Origin: Verrucomicrobiaceae bacterium
GTDB taxonomy: Bacteria > Verrucomicrobiota > Verrucomicrobiia > Verrucomicrobiales > Verrucomicrobiaceae
Reading direction: 5' to 3'
Assembly: GCA_027483245.1 (NCBI GenBank)
Contig: JAIXVB010000518.1
Coordinates: 1-36,577 of the forward strand
DNA length: 36,577 nt
Of this stretch, positions 21,633-30,109 are shown one piece after another. The number at the start of each line of letters is the position of its first letter. Positions within the stretch are counted from its first letter, which is position 1. Below the pieces are notes generated by a model. It was not told the DNA's origin, made no database searches, and saw only the letters and a list, made by a program, of their open reading frames with translations. The translations under genes were made by a program, and so were the position numbers.

Positions 21633-22847
21633 ATGGCGCAAAAAAAGACTCTGGTCTGCGATCCCGTGGAGTCCGTCATAGCGGACATCCGCGCGGGGCG
21701 CATGGTGATCATTACCGACGATGAGGATCGTGAAAACGAAGGCGATTTGATCTGCGCGGCAGAGAAAATCACTCCTGAGATGGTCACTTTCATGGTCCGT
21801 GAAGGCGGCGGCATGCTCTGTGTGCCGGTTTCCCTCCAAATCGCTCAATCGCTGAATTTGGAAAGCATGGTGCCTGAAAATCGAGAGGCTTTTCGCACCG
21901 ATTTCACCGTCACAGTGGATGCCGCCAAAGGCATCACCACAGGCATCAGTTCCGCTGATCGTGCTCGCACGATTCGTCTGCTGGCGGATGCAAAAAGCTC
22001 CAAGGACGACTTTGTCCAACCTGGGCACATCAACCCGCTGGTGGCTAAGCCTGGCGGCGTCTTGCGTCGCGCGGGGCACACGGAAGCAGCAGTGGACCTC
22101 TGCCGACTCGCCGGACTTCGTGAGGCGGGCGTGTTGATCGAGATCATGAATCCCGATGGCACCATGGCCCGGATGCCTGATCTCATGAAGTTTGCCAAAA
22201 AGCACAAGCTGAAGATTGGCACCATCGCGGATCTGATCGCGTATCGTCGTCGCAGTGAGAAGCTGATCGAGAAGATCGAAGCCGTGGATATGCCCACCGA
22301 CTTTGGCGTCTTCAAATTGCATCTTTACAAAAGCCATCTCGATGGTGTGCATCACATTGCCATGGTCATGGGGGAGGTGGATCCGAAAATCCCGACTCTG
22401 GTTCGTGTGCACAGCGAATGTCTCACGGGCGACATCTTCGCCTCCCGCCGTTGTGATTGCGGCAGCCAACTGCATGCAGCCATGAAGAAAGTCGCAGATG
22501 CTGGACGTGGTGTCATCGTTTACATGCGCGGTCATGAGGGGCGTGGCATCGGGTTGCATGGCAAGATCATGGCCTACAAGCTGCAAGAGGAAGGCCTGGA
22601 CACGGTCGAAGCGAATTTGAAACTCGGTTTTCCGATGGACCTTCGGGATTACGGCATCGGCGCGCAGATCATCTCCGATCTCGGTGTGCGAAAGATTCTT
22701 TTGATGACCAACAACCCACGCAAAGTCATCGGCCTTGAAGGTCATCAATTGGAAATCGTCGAGCAGGTGCCGGTCATCTCGGAGCCCAATCCTCACAATC
22801 AAAAGTATCTAGAAACCAAAAAGAAGAAACTCGGTCACAAGCTCTGA
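21633..22847 (+). CDS. ribBA: Bifunctional 3,4-dihydroxy-2-butanone-4-phosphate synthase / GTP cyclohydrolase II
   Basis: [26 protein letters not shown] (RibB) and [23 protein letters not shown]...GHEGRGIGL (RibA). Confidence 0.97.
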   Translation: MAQKKTLVCDPVESVIADIRAGRMVIITDDEDRENEGDLICAAEKITPEMVTFMVREGGGMLCVPVSLQIAQSLNLESMVPENREAFRTDFTVTVDAAKGITTGISSADRARTIRLLADAKSSKDDFVQPGHINPLVAKPGGVLRRAGHTEAAVDLCRLAGLREAGVLIEIMNPDGTMARMPDLMKFAKKHKLKIGTIADLIAYRRRSEKLIEKIEAVDMPTDFGVFKLHLYKSHLDGVHHIAMVMGEVDPKIPTLVRVHSECLTGDIFASRRCDCGSQLHAAMKKVADAGRGVIVYMRGHEGRGIGLHGKIMAYKLQEEGLDTVEANLKLGFPMDLRDYGIGAQIISDLGVRKILLMTNNPRKVIGLEGHQLEIVEQVPVISEPNPHNQKYLETKKKKLGHKL

Positions 22848-22856
22848 AGTCTTCTG

Positions 22857-22905
22857 TTTTGAGTCTGAGCGATGTCTGAAAACAGACTCGCTTCAGAACT
22901 CAAAA
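22857..22905. promoter_or_regulatory. Long imperfect hairpin in the ribBA-ribH intergenic region
   Basis: TTTTGAGTCTGAGCGATGTCTG-aaaa-CAGACTCGCTTCAGAACTCAAAA; about 22-bp stem with small bulges; no flanking U-tract. Confidence 0.6.
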
Positions 22906-22934
22906 TCACGAATGCTCTAACTGCCCTCTCCACT

Positions 22935-23441
22935 ATGTCTCAGCACGGCCCCAGTCGCCCACGTCCCCTTTCTGAACCGGTCACGATCGCGATCGTGGCC
23001 AGCTTGTATAACAATCAGTTTGTTCAAGGACTGATCGATGCTGGTCGCGAAGAGTTGGAGTTGTTGGCTCCCAATGCAGCCATCACGGTTTATCGCGTTC
23101 CTGGGGCGTTTGAGATTCCTGTTTGTGCCGAGTTGGTGATTAAAAACACACGGCCAGATGTGGTCATTGCCTTTGGGGTCATCATTCGCGGTTCCACGGA
23201 GCATGCGGACCTCGTCGGTGCCTCCGTCACGGATGCACTTCAGCAAATGGCGATCCGCCACACGCTGCCGATCATTCATGAAGTCCTGCTGGTGAGCAGC
23301 GAGGAGCAAGCTGAAGAGCGTTGCCTAGGCGTGAAAATCAATCGCGGCACTGAGGCGGCTCAGACTGCCGTGAACATGGTGTCTTTGTTCCGGAAAATGC
23401 GCGCCACTTTCGCGGGTCAACCCACTCTGGAGGAGAACTGA
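22935..23441 (+). CDS. ribH: 6,7-dimethyl-8-ribityllumazine synthase
   Basis: IAIVASLYNNQFVQGLIDAGREEL, YRVPGAFEIPVCAELV, AFGVIIRGSTEHADLV; start 22935 preferred over 22872. Confidence 0.93.
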   Translation: MSQHGPSRPRPLSEPVTIAIVASLYNNQFVQGLIDAGREELELLAPNAAITVYRVPGAFEIPVCAELVIKNTRPDVVIAFGVIIRGSTEHADLVGASVTDALQQMAIRHTLPIIHEVLLVSSEEQAEERCLGVKINRGTEAAQTAVNMVSLFRKMRATFAGQPTLEEN

Positions 23442-23446
23442 GCATC

Positions 23447-23860
23447 ATGGGAAAACGCCGCGAAGGCCGTGAAGCCGCTGTCCAATTTTTATTCGCCCGT
23501 GAACTGCACGGCGATCATTCGGTCGAAGAGCAAGAGGCTTTTTGGACCGTCCACAATGCCAAAGCATCCGTCCGCACCTATGCCGAAAGCTTGGTGAGTG
23601 GGGTGCTGGCGCATCTCTCGGAGCTGGATGAAATCATCGTCTCCGTCGTCGAAAACTTCCGCATCGAGCGTCTGGCCAATGTGGATCGCAACATCCTTCG
23701 TTTGGCCGTTTACGAACTCAAGCATGTGCCTGAGGTGCCCGCGCCGGTGGTGATCAATGAGGCCATTGAACTGGCCAAAGCACTGGGCGCTGGGGAGTCA
23801 GGTTCTTTTGTGAATGGCATCCTCGACAAGGTGTCGCAGAAGGTTCGCCCCAAGGCCTAA
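23447..23860 (+). CDS. nusB: Transcription antitermination factor NusB
   Basis: GKRREGREAAVQFLFARE, RLANVDRNILRLAVYELKHVPEVPAPVVINEAIELAKALGAGESGSFVNGILDKV. Confidence 0.95.
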   Translation: MGKRREGREAAVQFLFARELHGDHSVEEQEAFWTVHNAKASVRTYAESLVSGVLAHLSELDEIIVSVVENFRIERLANVDRNILRLAVYELKHVPEVPAPVVINEAIELAKALGAGESGSFVNGILDKVSQKVRPKA

Positions 23861-25278
23861 CTGGCCGCTTCGACAATGATTTTCGGCCCCTGGATTTCAC
23901 GGATGATGACCAGGGTGCCGCTGGGCAGGTAACCGCCCTCGACCGTCGCTTCCAGGCGTTGTTCACCAAATTGCACCGTGCCATACGGTCGCAAAGCACT
24001 GCACGTCTGGCCGGATTGACCGGGAGTGAGATGACGGCTCGGCATGCTGGGGCTGGAGCCTGCGGTGGATTCCAAAACCATGCGCTTGAAGGGCGCGCTT
24101 TCGGGCAAATAACGCCCCAGTGCCAAGAGCAAAACACCTGCGCCAATGACTCCCAAGGCGAAATTGCGAAGGCCCAGGGCATAGGTGCTGAGGTTGAAGA
24201 CCACTTCCGTCGGTGCTGCCTCAGTTCCACTCGGAGTCGGCAGCGGTATTTCCCACGCTGACATGGTGTAAACCAGCGCCACCATCACACAAACGAAGCC
24301 CAAAATGCCAGGAAGCACCATGCCAGGAAAGACCACGAGCTCGATGATCAGCAGGGCGATCCCCAAGATGAAAATACCCGCGACGACGGCGGTCTCTTGA
24401 CCCACCAAACTCCCGGCCACGGAGTGCCCAAAAAAGAACAAGGAGAAAGCAGCAATGGAGACAAAGCCTGGCAAACCAAAACCGGGTGTCTGCATTTCGA
24501 GATAACCGCCCGCGACTCCGATCAAGATCAAAATCGCCGCATACTTGGTGACCCAGATGGCGATGCTTTCAAAACCAGTGGGTTCTGCAGTGACGATGCT
24601 GCCTTTGAGGACTTCCGCCTTTTTGATGGCTTCCAAATTCTCAACGATGCCTTTGGCAAAGAGGGGTTTTCCATCCAAGAGCATGATCGCCTGCTCAGCA
24701 TCCAAGGTGAGGATGCTTTCCTTGGTGTCCAAGACTTGTTCTCCGACTTTTAATTCACGGCTCATGTCGATCATGGCCTCGATCACACGTGGGTCGTGGC
24801 CTTTTCGCTTCGCCACTGCGCGGGCCATGCCCATGGTTGCGGAATTCATTTTGGCACGCTCGGCATCGCCCATTTCCTCAGCACCGCCATAGATCGGCGT
24901 GGCGGCTCCCGCCGTGCTCGTGGGGGCCATGTAGATGCCGTCGGTTGCCACTGCAATCATGGCACCCGCCGACAGGGCCCGTTTGTTGACATAGGCAAAG
25001 CTGCGGGGTTTGAGCTTTTGCAGATCATTCATCATCAGGTCCACGGTGTCCCAGAGCAGGCCGCCCGGGGTATCGAGGTCGAAGATGACTGCCTCTGCGC
25101 CTTCCTTCGAGCAACGCTCCAAGGTGCGGGACATGAACTCGAACCGAGCACGCGAGATGAGGTCATCCTCTCCGACCGGAATGATCACCACCTTGCCTTG
25201 GTAATTGTCTGTCGCTTGCAGGGCGGTTGGAGACAGCAAGGAAAGCCCCAGGAAGATCAGCAGAAGGAAGGATTTCAT
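23857..25278 (-). CDS. NfeD family protein with N-terminal ClpP-class serine protease domain
   Basis: Signal peptide; DLDTPGGLLWDTVDLM, NKRALSAGAMIAVATDGIYMAP; multiple TM helices; C-terminal NfeD OB-like domain. Stop overlaps the nusB stop convergently. Confidence 0.9.
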   Translation of the reverse strand: MKSFLLLIFLGLSLLSPTALQATDNYQGKVVIIPVGEDDLISRARFEFMSRTLERCSKEGAEAVIFDLDTPGGLLWDTVDLMMNDLQKLKPRSFAYVNKRALSAGAMIAVATDGIYMAPTSTAGAATPIYGGAEEMGDAERAKMNSATMGMARAVAKRKGHDPRVIEAMIDMSRELKVGEQVLDTKESILTLDAEQAIMLLDGKPLFAKGIVENLEAIKKAEVLKGSIVTAEPTGFESIAIWVTKYAAILILIGVAGGYLEMQTPGFGLPGFVSIAAFSLFFFGHSVAGSLVGQETAVVAGIFILGIALLIIELVVFPGMVLPGILGFVCVMVALVYTMSAWEIPLPTPSGTEAAPTEVVFNLSTYALGLRNFALGVIGAGVLLLALGRYLPESAPFKRMVLESTAGSSPSMPSRHLTPGQSGQTCSALRPYGTVQFGEQRLEATVEGGYLPSGTLVIIREIQGPKIIVEAAS

Positions 25279-25349
25279 GACTGGGGTATCCTAGGCTGGG
25301 AAAACAAAAAACCGAAGTCTGAAGTCGAGCCGAATTCTCACGGTCGCGA

Positions 25350-25994
25350 TCAAATTTTGGCCTGCTCGATGAATTCCTGCACAAGAGCGAGGTCTTTGAT
25401 ACCAGGGCTGGACTCGACCCCACTGGCCACATCGACAGCTGCAGGGTGGGTTTCTAAAATGGCTTGGCGAACGTTTTGAGGAGTTAACCCGCCGGAGAGG
25501 ATGATTTTTTTGTCGGGAAACAGATCCTGAGCCATCTCCGCCAGTTCCCAGGGAAACGTCTCACCCGCACCGCCGTAGAGTCCCGGGTTGTAAGCATCCA
25601 AGAGCAGTGTCTCGCAAGGAAAAAGACCGATTTGGTCAAGCGAGGCCCGATCGCGGATTTGTAGGGCTTTGATCACATGGGCTCCCTGATCCAGCAGGCG
25701 ACCGACTTCAGCGGGGGATTCATCACCGTGAAGTTGCAGAATGTGCACCAGTGATTCCTGAATCAGGCGATCCAGCAGTGGGCGCTCAGGATTGACCATG
25801 ACGGCGACCAGGGTTGTTTCAGCGCGCAATTTAGGCAACCAAGCAGCGGCCATATCCACGGGCAGGTAGCGCTTTGATTTGGGCCAAAAGTTCACTCCCA
25901 GAGCATCGGCCCCGAGGCGGATGATGTCGCGCGCTTGGGATTCCTGGGTGATGCCGCAGATTTTGACGCCGAGCTGGGAGGGATCAGGGAACAT
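25350..25994 (-). CDS. trpF: Phosphoribosylanthranilate isomerase
   Basis: VKICGITQESQARDIIRLGADALGVNFWPKSKRYL, LQLHGDESPAEV, ILSGGLTPQNVRQAI, VDVASGVESSPGIKD. Confidence 0.93.
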   Translation of the reverse strand: MFPDPSQLGVKICGITQESQARDIIRLGADALGVNFWPKSKRYLPVDMAAAWLPKLRAETTLVAVMVNPERPLLDRLIQESLVHILQLHGDESPAEVGRLLDQGAHVIKALQIRDRASLDQIGLFPCETLLLDAYNPGLYGGAGETFPWELAEMAQDLFPDKKIILSGGLTPQNVRQAILETHPAAVDVASGVESSPGIKDLALVQEFIEQAKI

Positions 25995-26442
25995 GGGGCA
26001 GGCGAGAGGCGGCTTCGGACAGAAGGCTTGCGGTGAGGGTGAGCAAAGCGTCGAGTTTGGGAGGATACGTCAAAACGCCACGAACCCGTGCATCTCGAGC
26101 GAGATTTTGGTGCGCGTGGCTGTCTTCAGGGCGAACCATGAAAAGAACCGGCGGGGCTGAGTGACTGCCTGGATGGGCCAGGGGATAAGCTCGTGCCAAG
26201 AGTCGATCCAGTAGCACGCCACTGATGTCAGGCAGTGGAACGGCGAGGATGAGCAGTTGATAGGGACGACTGAGGGCCATCTCAAAAGCGCGCTCGCCAC
26301 TGGGGGTGTCATCGACTTCACAGTGGCGAAAAGACACCAAAGCCTCTCGAATGACCCGACGGAAAGGCAGGCTTTCCTCCGCCAGCAAAACGCGAGGAGG
26401 AGGGGGTGAAGCAGGCAAAGGACTTTCCATGAGATGGATCAA
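25984..26442 (-). CDS. Degenerate response-regulator receiver (pseudo-receiver) protein
   Basis: RVLLAEESLPFRRVIREAL...YQLLILAVPLPDISGVLLDRLL...RGVLTYPPKLDALLTL follows receiver topology; phospho-acceptor Asp and beta5 Lys positions are Ala and Tyr. 11-nt overlap with trpF. Confidence 0.6.
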   Translation of the reverse strand: MIHLMESPLPASPPPPRVLLAEESLPFRRVIREALVSFRHCEVDDTPSGERAFEMALSRPYQLLILAVPLPDISGVLLDRLLARAYPLAHPGSHSAPPVLFMVRPEDSHAHQNLARDARVRGVLTYPPKLDALLTLTASLLSEAASRLPHVP

Positions 26443-26457
26443 TGGTAGATTCTCAGG

Positions 26458-26486
26458 TTTACATTCTCAATCAAGCGGCATAAAAC
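26458..26486 (+). promoter_or_regulatory. Candidate sigma70-type promoter for the exbB-like operon
   Basis: TTTACA-17 nt-TAAAAC upstream of the exbB-like start; followed by the dyad GTGCATGATGCAC at 26507-26519. Confidence 0.35.
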
Positions 26487-26553
26487 ATGCTGATCTTGAG
26501 GTATTGGTGCATGATGCACGATCCTCGTGTCAGCCTGGCCCGAACGCAACGAC

Positions 26554-27249
26554 ATGACTGAACTGATTTCTAAAGGAGGACCCCTCGTATGGCTTTTATT
26601 GGCCTGCATGGGCTTTTCTGTCGCCATTTTCCTGGAACGACTCGCCTACTATCATCGGGTGAGCATGAATATCGGCGAGTTTCTCGCGGGGCTCGCTGCC
26701 TTGATTCGGAAGCGGAACTATGCGGAGGCCCTCCAGGAGGCACTGGCCACCCGGGTGCCTGCTGGGCGTGTGATTCATGCGGCCCTGTTGCGCCATCATG
26801 CCCCACGTGAGCAGCTGAAGGAAATCGTTCAGGAGGCAGGTCAGCTCGAAGTGCCGCGTTTGGAGCGTTATTTGGGCATCCTGAATGCCATTGCCCACGT
26901 CGGACCCCTCATTGGTTTGCTGGGCACCGTCATTGGTTTGCTGGACAGCTTTACCAATCTGTCCTCAGCCAACGGCATCACCACACCGGCCGAGGTTGCT
27001 CGCGGAGTTTATCAAAGTTTGATCACTTCGGCACTCGGGCTTGTGGTCGCCATCCCCGCTTACCTTTGCTACGCCTTTCTGAGTGCTCGTTCCCGCTCAA
27101 TCATGCATGATTTGGAGCGCGCGGGGGTGGAGATCGTCAACCTGATCGAAGATGCGAAGACCACGGACAACATCGTCGAATTCCGTCAAGCCACGACAGA
27201 GGACTCAGGGACGCCAAATAAAGGTCGCAGCCGGACTCACCGTGCGTGA
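26554..27249 (+). CDS. MotA/TolQ/ExbB-family protein
   Basis: ISKGGPLVWLLLACMGFSVAIFLERLAYYHR; HVGPLIGLLGTVIGLLDSF; VARGVYQSLITSALGLVVAIPAY. The GTG at 26527 is an alternative start. Confidence 0.9.
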   Translation: MTELISKGGPLVWLLLACMGFSVAIFLERLAYYHRVSMNIGEFLAGLAALIRKRNYAEALQEALATRVPAGRVIHAALLRHHAPREQLKEIVQEAGQLEVPRLERYLGILNAIAHVGPLIGLLGTVIGLLDSFTNLSSANGITTPAEVARGVYQSLITSALGLVVAIPAYLCYAFLSARSRSIMHDLERAGVEIVNLIEDAKTTDNIVEFRQATTEDSGTPNKGRSRTHRA

Positions 27250-27701
27250 TTGATGCTTCTAAAGGTCACTCCAACCGCCTACCGATGAAGCTCGAAAGCC
27301 ATCTGCCGAGGCAAAGTCCCTGGCTCTACATCACGCCCCTGCTGAATGCGATCCTGCTTCTGCTGGTGTATTTTCTCTTCAGCAGTGGTTTTGTGATTCA
27401 GTCGGGCATTACGGTGGAAAAACCGCGCTCCTCGAGTCGGCTAACAGGCTTCGATCGGGCGCACATCATCACGCTGGCGGCAGGCAATGAGGCCCCCATC
27501 TACTTCGATGGACGCCGCATCACGTTTGACCAGCTAAGTCAGCGTCTGGTGGATAGCCGCACGGGCGAGCGCCGCGTCATCATCCATCACGATCGTCAGG
27601 CTCCAAGTGGGCGAGTCGTGGAGATCATCAATCTGGCACAGGAACTGGGCTTTGAGGCAGCTTTGTCCACCACTCCTTCACAGACACCTCTGGTTCCATG
27701 A
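27246..27701 (+). CDS. ExbD/TolR-family protein with Asn at the TM Asp position
   Basis: Single TM YITPLLNAILLLLVYFLFSS; periplasmic part with IYFDGRRITFDQLSQRLVDS. GTG start overlaps the upstream stop by 4 nt; ATG 27285 is an alternative. Confidence 0.8.
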   Translation: MIDASKGHSNRLPMKLESHLPRQSPWLYITPLLNAILLLLVYFLFSSGFVIQSGITVEKPRSSSRLTGFDRAHIITLAAGNEAPIYFDGRRITFDQLSQRLVDSRTGERRVIIHHDRQAPSGRVVEIINLAQELGFEAALSTTPSQTPLVP

Positions 27702-28441
27702 AGCATTCGCATCGGCATGAGCCCAGGCCACTGACCTTTGACTGGCATGCCCATGATCGGAGCCTGGTGCGCATGGGCTTAGCCCTGCTGATGACTCTGA
27801 CAGTGATCGTTTGCCTGTTCATCGTTTTCCGGGTCGTGACACCGGAGACTCGCCGTCCCGACATTCGCCCGCAGCGTGTGCTGGTTTTGAATCCGTTGAT
27901 CCCGGCCGAGCGTGCTCTGATCCATCAGGCCATGGACCGCAGTTTTGGTCTCTTGCCCACAGAACCCCTGGTGGCAGACCCTGCGGCAGCGCTTAAACTG
28001 CCCACGTTTGAGCCGAGTTACGCGCGTCATGAATTGCGATTGAAACCCCTGCCCACAGGTCTGACAACATCGACGCAGGCTCGGCCCTTTGCTTTGGATA
28101 TCGACATCTTGCCGCCTTTATCTGGCACGCCCAAGACGACGACTCAGCCTGTGGTTTCTTCGGTCCTGAGGGCCGTTGTTGGCGGTGGATTGGCGGCTCG
28201 GGCGACTCAGTCTGTGGAGGTCAAAGAAGTGTTGTTAGCCGATGTGACACGGCCTCGTTTTCAGGTCGGTGTCGGCCCGTTGGGGCAGGTGATCGTAGCC
28301 TTGCCGCTCGCGGTTTCAGAAGACCCTGAGATGGTTCAAAAGCTGCATCATGCGATCACTCAGATGCGCTTCGCTCCCTCTTCAAATGAGATTGAGTGGG
28401 GGCAAATTTCCTTTCGTTGGGAAAAGGAGGGCGCTCAATGA
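27698..28441 (+). CDS. TonB-like single-TM protein
   Basis: His-rich N-terminus, one TM, C-terminal FQVGVGPLGQVIVALPLAVSEDPEMVQKLHHAITQMRFAPSSNEIEWGQISFRW resembling a TonB C-terminal domain; 4-nt overlaps at both ends. Confidence 0.6.
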   Translation: MKHSHRHEPRPLTFDWHAHDRSLVRMGLALLMTLTVIVCLFIVFRVVTPETRRPDIRPQRVLVLNPLIPAERALIHQAMDRSFGLLPTEPLVADPAAALKLPTFEPSYARHELRLKPLPTGLTTSTQARPFALDIDILPPLSGTPKTTTQPVVSSVLRAVVGGGLAARATQSVEVKEVLLADVTRPRFQVGVGPLGQVIVALPLAVSEDPEMVQKLHHAITQMRFAPSSNEIEWGQISFRWEKEGAQ

Positions 28442-28680
28442 TCGGCATCGGATTGGCAGAGCTGATCATGCTGGTGATGCTGATCGTCGTGAGTCTGGTT
28501 TGTGGCCTGTGGTTCTACACCTTTTGGCGTGAACAGCGCCGTGAGACTCAACGCCGCCGAATTGCCATTCAGTGCCGCATTTGCGGCTGCACCTATGCGA
28601 TTCCAAAGAAGTCTCCACACATCACTGTTTGCCCCTCCTGCGGAAGTCACAATGAGCGTGGTGGTCAGCCGCAAATTTGA
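28438..28680 (+). CDS. Small membrane-anchored zinc-ribbon protein
   Basis: IGIGLAELIMLVMLIVVSLVCGLWFYTFW TM helix followed by CRICGCTYAIPKKSPHITVCPSCGSH; ATG 28438 overlaps the upstream stop (ATGA). Confidence 0.7.
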   Translation: MIGIGLAELIMLVMLIVVSLVCGLWFYTFWREQRRETQRRRIAIQCRICGCTYAIPKKSPHITVCPSCGSHNERGGQPQI

Positions 28681-28693
28681 AGTTTAGCGGTGT

Positions 28694-30109
28694 CTATTCG
28701 ACGCGCACCTTGAGCATTGGCGGTGTGTTTCGCATGTTCTCTTTGCTGGCAAAAGCGTGAGCGAGTCCATTGCTGGCGGTCTCATCGGTTTCGCGAACAA
28801 TGATGAAAGTGACGAGGCCATTGGTGTCTGCGTTGAGGACCTCTGCAAGTGCTTCACCCTTGATCGAAAAAGCACCGCGTGTGGTGCCTTGAGGGACTAA
28901 AAATTGACCGATCAGGCGCGATTGATCCGCGACAGCGCTGGTGCGCAATTCAGGATTGTGAGCAGGTGCCTGTGACCACTTCAGCTCTTTTTCACTCCAT
29001 GTGTCTTGGCTCTCGTCCGTGAGGGCATACACCTTAAAAGTCGCATCGGGCACCAAAGAGGCGAAACCGAGATCGCTTGGCTCCATATGCAAGACGAACT
29101 CCGCTTCGGCGATGTGCTTTCCGCTGAAGCGTGTGAGGTCAAAGGCCACGTAAGCTTTGCGATCCAGGTTCATGCTGTGGGTCGTGTGCTTCACGCGCAG
29201 GTAGGACTCACGCCCAGTGGTTTTCTGACTGTTCTGCGATTGAATCCAGGAGTCCTGACCGCGCCCAAAAGCGGTGGTGATGAGCTGCCAGCCATCTCCG
29301 AGATCGTTGATGGGTCCCGGCAACCAGCGCCCAGGCTCTGGTTGATCGTTGTGATCGGCGTCGGGGTTAACGGCGCTTTGGATAAATCCGCCATAATCCA
29401 CTCGTTGGCCCGCCCGCAACTCTTTCTTGGCCGGATCGCCCGCGCGTTCGACTTCGACCAAACCTTCGATCACGTGCACCAGGCATTTGCCATCTTCACC
29501 GGCACTCACGCCAAAACGTGTGCCGTAATCCACGACTTTGGTTTCAGGGGTGTGAATGGTGAATCCCTTCGCCTGTGGGGGCACTTCGGCGACGACCGTG
29601 CCTTTGCGAACGCGACATTCCATGGCAGAGATCACCTCAAGAGTGACTGGGGCCTCCAGCGCGACTTCGGCCCCGCTGGCAAATTTGAGCGTGGCGATGC
29701 CATCCAGCAGTTCCAACATGCCGGGTTTCAAGCGTGAACCTTCCAGAGTGGGCAGTGCACTGTTTCCCCATTTGCAGGCGCTGGCTTTGGTCAGGGTCGC
29801 CACTGATGCAGGCTCGCGCTCAAAAAGCCACACAGCCCCAGCGGCCAGGATGGCGGCGGCGCTGGCTGTGAGAGCATGAAACCGCCATTGCGTGCTGCGC
29901 CGAGAGACCTTGGCGGGTACCGTAGGCGCGGCGGTCAGCGCATCGCTGCGGAGTTCGGCATCCATCAACGCGGTACGTGCGATCAGCTCGCGCACTTCAG
30001 CGTTTTTTTTGATCGCTTCATTGAGCGTGGATTGTTCGACTTCAGTCAGGGCGTGGTCGCGTGCGCGTTCCCACAGCTCGAGCCAGCGCCAGGTTTCATC
30101 AGGTTTCAT
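28694..30109 (-). CDS. FecR-like anti-sigma factor with C-terminal DNRLRE/CBM96-like domain
   Basis: TM ALTASAAAILAAGAVWLFE; FecR core GAEVALEAPVTLEVISAMECRVRKGTVVAEVPPQAKGFTIHTPETKVVDYGTRFGV; C-terminal DRKAYVAFDLTRFSGKHIAEAEFVLHM. Confidence 0.82.
   Translation of the reverse strand: MKPDETWRWLELWERARDHALTEVEQSTLNEAIKKNAEVRELIARTALMDAELRSDALTAAPTVPAKVSRRSTQWRFHALTASAAAILAAGAVWLFEREPASVATLTKASACKWGNSALPTLEGSRLKPGMLELLDGIATLKFASGAEVALEAPVTLEVISAMECRVRKGTVVAEVPPQAKGFTIHTPETKVVDYGTRFGVSAGEDGKCLVHVIEGLVEVERAGDPAKKELRAGQRVDYGGFIQSAVNPDADHNDQPEPGRWLPGPINDLGDGWQLITTAFGRGQDSWIQSQNSQKTTGRESYLRVKHTTHSMNLDRKAYVAFDLTRFSGKHIAEAEFVLHMEPSDLGFASLVPDATFKVYALTDESQDTWSEKELKWSQAPAHNPELRTSAVADQSRLIGQFLVPQGTTRGAFSIKGEALAEVLNADTNGLVTFIIVRETDETASNGLAHAFASKENMRNTPPMLKVRVE

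Noticed and set aside
21588-22802. 404-aa antisense ORF opposite ribBA
   Set aside because: Shadow ORF; no domain recognised, sense frame is clearly RibBA.
26571-26810. Perfect Shine-Dalgarno AAAGGAGG upstream of an out-of-frame ATG at 26589 (73-aa ORF) inside the ExbB-like gene
   Set aside because: AAAGGAGGACCC encodes the conserved K-G-G-P of ExbB-family N-termini, so the SD match is explained by coding; the 73-aa product looks like frame-shifted low-complexity sequence.
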